A stretch of 22,702 nt of DNA, taken from the NCBI GenBank assembly GCA_016718845.1, contig JADKCK010000079.1, positions 1 to 22,702 of the forward strand, given 5' to 3'. A program made the translations under genes and the position numbers. The stretch comes from Sphingobacteriales bacterium. GTDB lineage: Bacteria; Bacteroidota; Bacteroidia; Chitinophagales; UBA2359. How positions within the stretch are numbered: the first letter of the stretch is position 1; each line of letters begins with the position of its first letter. Below, in pieces: positions 15,355 through 22,702 of this stretch. The notes beneath the pieces were generated by a model, which saw only the letters and a list, made by a program, of their open reading frames with translations, was not told the origin of the DNA and did not search any database.

Positions 15355-17262
15355 TTATTTTTTTATTAGATTGTTGTAATAAGCTGCTTTTTCGGTGTTT
15401 CCTAATTCTTCGTTGGCACGAGCTAATTTAAAGATAAGTGTTTGATTTTGAGGGACAAGGGCGAAAATGGTTTCCCAAACATTTATGGCTTGTTGTTGTT
15501 GCCCATTGGCATAGTATGTGGTGGCTAAATAGTCGTAAAATTGCAAATTTTTAGGATAATATTGTATGGCTTGTTGTAAGTTTTGGATAATAGCAGCTAC
15601 ATTATTATCTATTGTAAAGATTTGGTGAAGTTTTGTAAATGCTTCTTCGGATTGTTTGGCTTTGGGGTTGAGTTGTATGGTTTTTTGGTAAAACGAAATG
15701 GCTTTGGGTATGTCTTGTAATAGCTCGGCTGTTTGTGCTATATTATACGTTACCTCGGGCGCATTGGGGTTAATCTGTAGTGCTCTTTCAAAAATAGTTA
15801 AGGCATCGTTAGGGCGGTTTTGTAGTAGGTGCAAGTAGCCTAAATTATTCCAAACAATATAATATTTATCATAAATAAGTAATGCTTGTTTGTAGTGTTT
15901 TTCGGCTAAGGGCAGGTCAGTGGCATTTTTAGTGGCTACTAAAGCACTAGCATACAACATATTTGCTTTAAAAGATTGTTGAAGTTGTGGCATATCGTGG
16001 CTAAATAGGGTTAAATCGTTGTACCAGTTGCCATTACGTATAATGGTGCGTGCGCCAAACAACAAGTACACAAACGCAATAGTAGCTATAGTTATTTTGC
16101 GGTAAGCTGCGTATCTTTGGTAAATTTGCACAAAAACATAAGCCAATACAATACAAAAACCCAACGAGCCAATGTATAAAAAACGCTCGGCAATAATACC
16201 TGGTCCGGGTTTTACGATATTAGCAAACATGGCAATATTGGCTAAGTAATATAAAATGCCAAACGACAAAATGCGGTTTTTGCGATAAACAAAAGCGCCT
16301 ATTAATAATCCAACATGAAACAACAAGCTAGTAATAGCTACCCAATTGCGCCAATCTACAATGGGTATTTGGTTGTATCCGTAATAATATAGTAAATGCT
16401 GCGGAAATATTAATAGTTGTAGATATTTAGCCAAACAGTAAAATCCGGTAGCGGTGCGATGTAGTATATTTTTATCGTAAAAAAGTGGGTTTTCGAAAAA
16501 TAAAAATGTTCGTCCAGCAATGTTATCTTGGCTATCTATTAGGTTATTTAAACCATACATTGTTACAAACATCAACAACAAACTAAGTGTAATAGTAACT
16601 ACTTGTTTTTTGTTTGCTTTACCAAACCAATAAAAACTAAATGGTATAAGCAATGTTAGCGGAATCATGGTTGGTTTTGACATACAGGCACACAAAAACA
16701 GGATAGCTGCTAATGGTACGTACATGGTTTGGTGCCGGTTTATAAACTGCTTGTAGGTATGCCACGAAAGTAAGGCAAATAAAAAGGCAAGCAGTTCGTC
16801 GCGCGATTTGGCACTTGCAACTACTTCGGTATGTACGGGCAAAACAATAAATAGTAGGGTAGTTAGTAATGCTATGTATTGATTTTCATCGCCCCAAAAA
16901 TACAATAGTAAATAATACAATAAAAAAGCCGTAAAAAGATATAGCAATAAGTTTACGCCATGACTTACTGATGCGCTTTGCCCAAAAAAGGTTGCTTCAG
17001 CGGCAAAAAAACTTAGCACAATGGGGCGGTATCCATACGCTTGACCCACCTTGTCGCGAATAACATACTTTGAGGTAAAAATATCGGGGATAGCGCTAAT
17101 GCCTTGTGCTGTTTTATCATTTACAACAAAATTATCATCTAATGTATATTTATTTATAACTGTATTGATGTATAATAGTGATACAATAATCATAAAAAAT
17201 AAAAATACATACAAGGGACGTTTTAACATAAATAACAGTGATTTAACAAATTTTTTCAGCAT
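15355..17262 (-). CDS. TMTC-like GT-C membrane glycosyltransferase with C-terminal TPRs
   Basis: A 635-aa protein with about 11-12 membrane segments (about 18-34, 101-121, 128-143, 155-168, 181-195, 198-213, 220-237, 305-325, 331-350, 361-381, 389-406), followed by about five TPR units (430-635; e.g. WNNLGYLHLLQNRPNDALTIFERALQINP). Motifs match the TMTC/DUF1736 group of protein O-mannosyltransferases: an early Asp pair YTLDDNFVV (Asp42-Asp43, first lumenal/periplasmic loop), GYRP (77-80), LPVHTEVVASAKSRDELLAF (141-160), FENPL (256-260), and ERFLYIGSLGFC (359-370). Such enzymes move a sugar from a polyprenyl-phosphate donor to a protein on the outer face of the membrane. The TPRs probably bind the acceptor or a partner. 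The start is the ATG at 17262; Met12 is an alternative. It sits between two giant secreted adhesins on the same strand. The donor sugar and acceptor are unknown. Confidence 0.8.
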   Translation of the reverse strand: MLKKFVKSLLFMLKRPLYVFLFFMIIVSLLYINTVINKYTLDDNFVVNDKTAQGISAIPDIFTSKYVIRDKVGQAYGYRPIVLSFFAAEATFFGQSASVSHGVNLLLYLFTAFLLYYLLLYFWGDENQYIALLTTLLFIVLPVHTEVVASAKSRDELLAFLFALLSWHTYKQFINRHQTMYVPLAAILFLCACMSKPTMIPLTLLIPFSFYWFGKANKKQVVTITLSLLLMFVTMYGLNNLIDSQDNIAGRTFLFFENPLFYDKNILHRTATGFYCLAKYLQLLIFPQHLLYYYGYNQIPIVDWRNWVAITSLLFHVGLLIGAFVYRKNRILSFGILYYLANIAMFANIVKPGPGIIAERFLYIGSLGFCIVLAYVFVQIYQRYAAYRKITIATIAFVYLLFGARTIIRNGNWYNDLTLFSHDMPQLQQSFKANMLYASALVATKNATDLPLAEKHYKQALLIYDKYYIVWNNLGYLHLLQNRPNDALTIFERALQINPNAPEVTYNIAQTAELLQDIPKAISFYQKTIQLNPKAKQSEEAFTKLHQIFTIDNNVAAIIQNLQQAIQYYPKNLQFYDYLATTYYANGQQQQAINVWETIFALVPQNQTLIFKLARANEELGNTEKAAYYNNLIKK

Positions 17263-17500
17263 ATTAATTCTTACATTTCTTTCATTGCCACATTAACTTA
17301 TTCAGTAAAATAAATTCGGTATAACGGGTTTAAGTAGCGAACAGTTTAGGTATTTTTTTTTAAACAATTTAATAGGTGCTAATAAAACACATCCCCAAAC
17401 GCGAAGCAAAATTAATTAACTTAGCACAATAATCAACCATTAAACAAAAAAATAAACACTTAAAACGTTTATCAGGCAAAATTTGTCGTACTATTTAGCT

Positions 17501-17548
17501 AAAAAGGCATCGGGAAGTACCTAATAGGTGCTTCCCTGATGGTTTTTT
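17501..17548 (-). terminator. Terminator of the second adhesin gene
   Basis: GCATCGGGAAGTACCT pairs with AGGTGCTTCCCTGATGG around an AAT loop, with one T bulge and one G-T pair. An A-run lies on the left (17501-17505) and a T-run on the right, so it can end transcripts on both strands. It lies about 45 bp past the stop of the second adhesin gene (17592). The rest of 17263-17591 shows no gene, and no clear promoter for the 17262 gene was found there. Confidence 0.7.
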
Positions 17549-17591
17549 ACTAATTACATACAATAAACAATAACACTAATCCAAATTATGC

Positions 17592-18311
17592 TTATCTCAC
17601 AAGTGTTAGGTTGCCAGATAAATACTTGGTTGTGTTGCCTGTAAAATTGTATTTTATACTAAACACATATACACCTAATTCGCAATCAAAACCCTTATAA
17701 GTGCCATCCCAACCCAAAGTTATGTTACTTGCTTCGTACACTTTGTTTCCCCAACGGTCGTAAATCATCAGTTCAAAGGTTTCGGGTAATCCACCTGTAG
17801 ATGTAGCACGGAATACATCATTCGTACCATCGTTGTTTGGCGAAAAAGCATTCGGTACAATAAGTTTGGGTTCTATAGGATTAACAACAACTGTTATTGT
17901 TGCTGGTTCGGCACATTCTTCGCCGGCTGTTTGTACCGTATAGGTGGTGGTTTGTGTGGGCGTAGCAATCGGATTTGCACAATTTGTACAACTTAACGTT
18001 GGGTCACTTGACCAAATATAAGAGGTCGCCCCACTGGCTACTAGTTGTGTGCTTTCACCCAAAGTTAACACCGCATCGCCACTAATAGCAATAACAATGC
18101 TTGGCACTATTGTCACCACAAAGGTATTAGTTGCTGTGCAATTACCTGTAACTTGATACGTAATGGTAAATGTGCCAGGTATTGTTGCATCAAACTCGCC
18201 TGTTAATGGGTTTATTACCAAGCCACCGGTTGCCGAGAAAGTGCCACCACTTGTACCCGTAATGGTTGGGGTAATGTTGGTTGTGCCTTGACAATAGGTA
18301 TCATTGTCATC
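17592..18311 (-). CDS. Second adhesin, C-terminal segment with T9SS type B sorting domain
   Basis: Coding resumes at about 18311 (DDNDTYCQGTTNITPTITG) after a missing base; the first start-like codon, a TTG at 18221, is internal. The segment has an HYR/Ig-like stretch (SATGGLVINPLTGEFDATIPGT...) and an Ig-like domain with WSSDPTLSCTNC. It ends in the sorting domain: VPNAFSPNNDGTNDVFRA, LMIYDRWGNKVYE, GWDGTYKG, GVYVFSIKY, LSGNLTLVR. This domain is clearly homologous to the one ending the first adhesin, so both proteins should use the same export machine. Confidence 0.85.
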   Translation of the reverse strand, partial: DDNDTYCQGTTNITPTITGTSGGTFSATGGLVINPLTGEFDATIPGTFTITYQVTGNCTATNTFVVTIVPSIVIAISGDAVLTLGESTQLVASGATSYIWSSDPTLSCTNCANPIATPTQTTTYTVQTAGEECAEPATITVVVNPIEPKLIVPNAFSPNNDGTNDVFRATSTGGLPETFELMIYDRWGNKVYEASNITLGWDGTYKGFDCELGVYVFSIKYNFTGNTTKYLSGNLTLVR

Positions 18312-20234
18312 ACAAAGCCCGCATCGCCCAAGTTAGTTTCGGTTAAAATGGTTGTTATTGCTGTACTTACACAATTTGGATTGTCATTGCTCACTGCCAC
18401 TGCCGTATAATTTCCAGCAACAATCGGAACAAATGTATTGCCCGTTCCTACTTCCGTACCACTTACATCATACCAATAAATAGTTGCATTGGGGTCGTTG
18501 TTTGTTACCTCAAAAGCCGTTGTATTGGCGGTTCCTTCGCATGTTGTAAGGTCAGTTGCCACACTTGTTGGTGCTGCCACATTACAACTTACACAAATTT
18601 CAAACACCACATCTACTTGTGTTGCTGTGCCTAAACAACCATTTGCTGTTTCGGCAACCCAATACGATACTGCACCTGCTTGTACCCCAGTTGGCGGAGT
18701 ATAGTTGCTCCCTGTTCCTAAAACCAAAGTCAAATCTGTGTTCCCATACCATGTAATAGTGCCGCCTTGGTTTGGGGTAGCAGTTAATACATCAACCGAC
18801 TCGCCCACGCAATACGGATTGTTCAAACCACTCACCAAAGGAGCCGTTGGAAGTTCAATCACCACTACGGTTACTTGGTCAGTTGCGGTACAACCAGCGG
18901 CATTAGTTACCGTTAGTGTATAAATTTGGGTAGATGCCAAACCGCTTACAGTAGTAACCGCCGATGTTGGATTGATGCCGCCAATGTTAGGCGACCAAGC
19001 ATAAGTGTTACCCGCTATTGCTGGTGTTCCGATACTAACCGATGTATTAATACAATCAATAGTTACATCTGAACCTGCATCAGCGGTGGGCAATGCACCC
19101 ACTACTATACTTGCCGATGTGGTGAAACTATCGCACAAGATACCAGCTCCGTCGGGGTCGTTGGTGACGATTGTGATAGTAATCGTATTACCAAAATCGG
19201 TAGCACTTGGTGTGTAAATTACATCGCCCGAGGCACTAATGTTGGCAACAGATAAACTACCACTACCGTCTTGCTGATTGTCGCAGATGTTGCTCCCGCC
19301 ACTTAATGTAATCGTAAATGTTTGTGGAGTGGTGCCGCAAACAGACCCGCTCACAGGCGTTACACTTGCCGATGCAGGGTTGTTACAACCGCAATTACTC
19401 ACCGTTACACCCACACTCTCCGTATCTGTACAACCGCTTGCATTAGTGACCGTAACTGTGTAAGTAGTGTTTCCTGCCGTAGTAGTTGATGCAGTGATAC
19501 TCGCACCTGATGTGCCATTATCCCACAAATAAGTACTTCCGCCCGAGGCAGTTAAGGTACTTGCCGCATCGCCCACACAATAGGTATTGGTGCCGGTTAT
19601 AGTGGCGGTTGGTGATGCACCCACAACTACACTTGCTGTTGTCGTAAAACTACTACACAAAACACCTGTTCCGTCGGGGTCGTTGGTGACGATTGTGATA
19701 GTAATCGTATTACCAAAATCGGTAGCACTTGGCGTGTAAATTACATCGCCCGAGGCACTAATGTTGGTGACAGATAAACTACCACTACCGTCGCTGCTGA
19801 TTGTCGCAGAGGTCGCTCCGCCACTTAATGTAATCGTAAATATTTGTGGAGTGGTGCCGCAAACAGACCCACTAGCAGGCGTTATACTTGCCAATGCAGG
19901 ATTATTACAACCGCAATTACTCACCGTTACACCCACACTCTCTGTATCCGTACAACCGCCTGCATTAGTGACCGTAACTGTATAAGTCGTGCTTCCAGCA
20001 GTGGTTGTTGATGCAGTGATGCTCGCACCTGCTGTGCCATTATCCCACAAATAGGTGCCGCCACCGCTTGCTGTTAAATTACTCGCCGCATCGCCTACAC
20101 AATAGGTAGTGGTGCCAATTATGGTGGCGGTTGGTGATGTATTGATTGTTACACTTGCCGTCGTGGTGAAACTGTTACACAAAATACCTGCTCCGTCGGG
20201 GTCGTTGGTGGTGATGGTGATGGTAATCGTATTG
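18215..20234 (-). CDS. Second adhesin, middle segment
   Basis: In frame from about 20234 (a missing base) to the next frame break near 18311, after which it reads nonsense to a stop at 18215. The TTG at 20182 that could start it is internal to module B (GILCNSFTTTASV). It holds two module A units, two module B copies, and then several single Ig-like domains (ADAGSDVTIDC, YAWSPNIGG, LNNPYCVGESVDVL, ATIYWYDVSGTEVGTG). Within the second module B copy, the stretch SNICDNQQ replaces the usual ATSATISS. A base gained near 19292 and one lost near 19267 together shift about ten codons. Confidence 0.8.
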
Positions 20235-20235
20235 A

Positions 20236-20325
20236 CAAATCGGTAGCACTTGGCGTGTAAATTACATCGCCCGAGGCACTAATGTTGGTGACAGATAAAC
20301 CACTACCTCGTGCCGTTGATTGTCG
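20236..20325 (-). CDS. Second adhesin, short fragment of module B in a third frame
   Basis: Only about 30 codons (SGLSVTNISASGDVIYTPSATD) lie in this frame, between a net two-base loss near 20303-20325 and a one-base loss near 20234. Compared with the intact copy at 19630-19930, the flanking sequence is otherwise the same. It is part of the larger gene, not a gene of its own. Confidence 0.6.
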
Positions 20326-22597
20326 CAGATGTTGCTCCGCCACTTAATGTAACCGTAAATGTTTGTGGATTGGTGCGCACAGACCCACTAGCAGGTGTTA
20401 TACTTGCCGATGCAGGGTTGTTACAACCGCAATTGCTCACCGTTACACCCACACTTTCCGTATCCGTACAACCGCTTGCATTAGTGACCGTAACTGTGTA
20501 AATAGTGGCTCCTGCCGTAGTAGTTGATGGAGTGATACTCGCACCTGCTGTGCCATTATCCCACAAATAGGTGCCGCCACCGCTTGCTGTTAAATTACTC
20601 GCCGCATCGCCCACACAATAGGTAGTGGTGCCACTGATGCTCGCGGCGGGTGATGTATTGATTGTTATACTGACACTTTCCGTATCCGTACAACCGCTTG
20701 CATTAGTGACCGTAACTGTGTAAATAGTGGCTCCTGCCGTAGTAGTTGATGGGGTAATGCTTGCACTGGCTGTGCCATTATCCCACAAATAGGTACTTCC
20801 ACCAGTTGCCGTTAAGGTACTCGCCGCATCGCCTACACAATAGGTAGTGGTGCCACTGATGCTCGCGGTGGGTGATGTATTGATTGTTATACTGACACTT
20901 TCCGTATCCGTACAACCGCTTGCGTTGGTTACAGTTACTGTGTAAGTGGTGTTTCCTGCGGTGTTGGTGGTTGGGGTCATGCTTGCACTTGCGATGCCGT
21001 TATCCCACAAATAAGTACTTCCACCCGAGGCGGTTAAGGTACTTGCCGCATCGCCCAAACAATAGGTAGTGGTGCCACTGATGCTCGCTGTCGGTGAGGC
21101 GTTGACCGTTACGCTCGCACTCTCTGTATCCGTACAACCGCCTGCATTAGTGACCGTAACTGTGTAAATAGTGGCTCCTGCCGTAGTAGTTGATGGGGTG
21201 ATGCTTGAACCAGCTGTGCCATTGTCCCACAAATAAGTACCACCGCCAGTTGCCGTTAGGCTACTCGCCACATCGCCCAAACAATAGATATCCGTGCCCG
21301 TTATCGTGGCGGTCGGTGATGTATTGATTGTTATACTCACACTTTCCGTATCCGTACAACCGCTTGCATTGGTGACGGTTACGGTGTAGGTGGTGTTTCC
21401 TGATGTATTGGTAGATGGGGTGATGCTTGAACCAGCTGTGCCATTGTCCCACAAATAAGTACCGCCACCACTTGCCGTTAGGCTACTCGCCACATCGCCC
21501 AAACAATAGGTATCCGTGCCCGTTATCGTGGCGGTGGGTGATGTATTGATTGTTATACTCACACTTTCCGTATCCGTACAACCGCTTGCGTTGGTTACGG
21601 TTACGGTGTAGCTGGTGCTTCCTGCCGTGTTGGTAGATGGGGTGATGCTTGAACCAGCTGTGCCATTGTCCCACAAATAAGTACCACCGCCAGTTGCCGT
21701 TAGGCTACTCGTCACATCGCCCAAACAATAGGTATTGGTGCCTGTTATCGTGGCGGTGGGTGATGTATTGATTGTTATACTCACACTCTCCGTATCTGTA
21801 CAACCGCTTGCGTTGGTTACAGTTACGGTGTAAGTGGTGTTTCCTGCGGTGTTGGTGGTTGGGGTGATGCTTGCACTTGCTGTACCGTTATCCCACAAAT
21901 AAGTACTTCCGCCAGTTGCCGTTAATGGGCTTGCCGCATCGCCCAAACAATAGGTATTGGTGCCGGTGATGGTGGCGGTTGGCGAGTTATTCACTGTTAC
22001 GCTTATACTTTCGGTATCGGTACAACCGCTTGCGTTGGTTACGGTTACGGTGTAGGTGGTGTTTCCGGCGGTGTTGGTGGTTGGGGTGATGCTTGAACCA
22101 GCTGTGCCATTGTCCCACAAATAGGTGCCGCCACCACTTGCCGTTAAGCTACCCGCCGCATCGCCCACACAATAGGTAGTGGTGCCACTGATGCTCGCGG
22201 TGGGTGATGTATTGATTGTTATACTCACACTTTCCGTATCCGTACAACCATTGGCAGTCGTGACCGTTACCGTATAAGTAGTGTTTCCTGCCGTAGTAGT
22301 TGATGGAGTGATGCTCGCACCTGCTGTGCCATTATCCCACAAATAGGTGCCGCCACCGCTTGCCGTTAAGCTACTCGCCGCATCGCCTACACAATAGGTA
22401 GTGGTGCCACTGATGCTCGCGGTCGGAGTGGCGTTGACCGTTACGCTCGCTGTTGTCGTAAAACTACTACACAAAACACCTGTTCCGTCGGGGTCGTTGG
22501 TGACGATTGTGATAGTAATCGTATTACCAAAATCGGTCACTTGGCGTGAAATTACATCGCCCGAAGGCACTAATGTTGGCAACAGATAAACTACCAC
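20303..22597 (-). CDS. Second adhesin, upstream segment with nine Ig-like repeats
   Basis: Enters from the window edge through a damaged module B copy (22441-22702; small indels at about 22692, 22564, 22548 and 22537). It then runs without a break through nine module A units, and into the next module B until the frame is lost near 20320. The first start-like codon (22597) lies in shifted sequence and is not a start. Each unit has a conserved Cys pair (TYC...SGC), so a disulfide per domain is likely. In the last module B the motif SVCGT reads SVRT because of a net three-base loss near 20380, which removes a Cys. Confidence 0.8.
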   Translation of the reverse strand: MVVYLLPTLVPSGDVISRQVTDFGNTITITIVTNDPDGTGVLCSSFTTTASVTVNATPTASISGTTTYCVGDAASSLTASGGGTYLWDNGTAGASITPSTTTAGNTTYTVTVTTANGCTDTESVSITINTSPTASISGTTTYCVGDAAGSLTASGGGTYLWDNGTAGSSITPTTNTAGNTTYTVTVTNASGCTDTESISVTVNNSPTATITGTNTYCLGDAASPLTATGGSTYLWDNGTASASITPTTNTAGNTTYTVTVTNASGCTDTESVSITINTSPTATITGTNTYCLGDVTSSLTATGGGTYLWDNGTAGSSITPSTNTAGSTSYTVTVTNASGCTDTESVSITINTSPTATITGTDTYCLGDVASSLTASGGGTYLWDNGTAGSSITPSTNTSGNTTYTVTVTNASGCTDTESVSITINTSPTATITGTDIYCLGDVASSLTATGGGTYLWDNGTAGSSITPSTTTAGATIYTVTVTNAGGCTDTESASVTVNASPTASISGTTTYCLGDAASTLTASGGSTYLWDNGIASASMTPTTNTAGNTTYTVTVTNASGCTDTESVSITINTSPTASISGTTTYCVGDAASTLTATGGSTYLWDNGTASASITPSTTTAGATIYTVTVTNASGCTDTESVSITINTSPAASISGTTTYCVGDAASNLTASGGGTYLWDNGTAGASITPSTTTAGATIYTVTVTNASGCTDTESVGVTVSNCGCNNPASASITPASGSVRTNPQTFTVTLSGGATSATINGTR
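20440..22440 (-). repeat. 222-bp tandem array, nine Ig-like units
   Basis: Markers such as acaataggta recur at 21947, 22169 and 22391, an exact 222-bp (74-codon) spacing, and the pattern holds across the array. Neighbouring units share long identical blocks, and variants are mixed between units (e.g. NTYCLGD and TTYCVGD; GSSITPS and SASITPT), as in arrays reshuffled by recombination. Two more units lie outside the array, at about 19935-20160 and 19410-19620. Confidence 0.9.
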
Positions 22598-22702
22598 TAC
22601 CGTCGCTGCTGATTGTCGCAGATGTTGCTCCGCCGCTTAATGTAATACTCAACGTTTGTGGATTGGTGCCGCAAACAGACCCGCTCACAGGTGCGTTATA
22701 CT

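Larger units (their letters stand above)
17592..22702 (-). pseudogene. Second giant T9SS adhesin, 5' end outside the window, frameshifted
   Basis: The pieces listed below belong to one gene entering from beyond 22702. It has two kinds of repeat. Module A is a 74-aa (222-bp) Ig-like unit (TYCVGDAAS, GGGTYLWDNG, TYTVTVTNASGCTDTESV) present 11 times. Module B is about 105 aa (NCGCNNPASAS, TFTITLSGGATSATISSDGSG, NISASGDVIYTPSATDFGN, TNDPDG) present four times: three full and one cut by the window end. Mixed Ig-like domains follow, then a T9SS type B sorting domain. Frame breaks lie at about 18311, 20234, 20303-20325 and 22537-22566, with a local double shift at 19266-19293. Reading across them restores every domain. 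The role is presumably cell-surface adhesion. Real decay and consensus error cannot be told apart from this sequence alone. Confidence 0.8.
19090..22702 (-). repeat. Module B: four dispersed copies of a roughly 300-bp repeat
   Basis: Near-identical copies lie at about 19090-19400, 19630-19930, 20162-20440 and 22441-22702 (cut by the window end). They are separated by one, one and nine module A units. Only the copy at 19630-19930 is free of indels. The others carry small gains and losses of one to three bases at different sites. Confidence 0.85.

Noticed and set aside
15249..15431. A 60-codon plus-strand reading frame
   Set aside because: Part of it overlaps the 3' end of the TMTC-like gene antisense, and the rest is in the GC-rich island; no recognisable protein.
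18489..22589. Plus-strand reading frames opposite the second adhesin
   Set aside because: They are antisense shadows of the repeats, with no family match and no starts of their own.

Overview
The window looks like a piece of a Bacteroidota genome, probably from a Saprospiria- or Chitinophagia-like lineage; the class is an inference. Three things support this. Two giant surface proteins end in the type B sorting domain of the type IX secretion system (T9SS). Many SprB-type repeats are present. One clear promoter has the Bacteroidota form TTTG-N20-TAnnTTTG. No rRNA, tRNA, transposase, CRISPR array or phage gene was seen.

Layout. Positions 1-1804 (+) hold the 3' part of a CHAT-domain (caspase-like) protease gene whose start lies outside the window. 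Positions 1805-2884 hold no convincing gene: there is a strong hairpin terminator, then two different 21-bp tandem arrays, then a promoter-like box and a foldable leader. Positions 2885-3592 (+) encode a helical protein of unknown function. It converges on a minus-strand gene (3788-4438) that resembles a PD-(D/E)XK nuclease-like family but seems to have lost the catalytic residues. The two genes share a bidirectional terminator, and a degenerate second copy of that hairpin lies at 4588-4622.

Positions 4832-15124 (-) are one very large adhesin gene of about 3,430 codons. It has a signal peptide, an N-terminal domain, two Ig-like domains, about 35 SprB-like repeats of about 76 residues, FN3-, Ig- and PKD-like domains, and a T9SS type B C-terminal domain. 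It is broken by two single-base frameshifts, near 10378 and 5330, that restore each other's frame. Positions 15355-17262 (-) encode a multi-spanning GT-C-type membrane protein with C-terminal TPRs that resembles TMTC protein O-mannosyltransferases. Positions 17592-22702 (-) are the 3' part of a second giant T9SS adhesin built from 222-bp Ig-like units and a second, longer module. It too is split by frameshifts, and nearly all of its small indels fall in copies of the longer module.

How the parts may work together. The adhesins should be exported by Sec, then moved across the outer membrane by T9SS and anchored at the cell surface. The TMTC-like protein sits between them on the same strand and could glycosylate Ser/Thr-rich exported proteins such as these; this link rests only on position and family. 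The scattered indels in repeats could be assembly or consensus errors, or real decay. Long reads would separate these.
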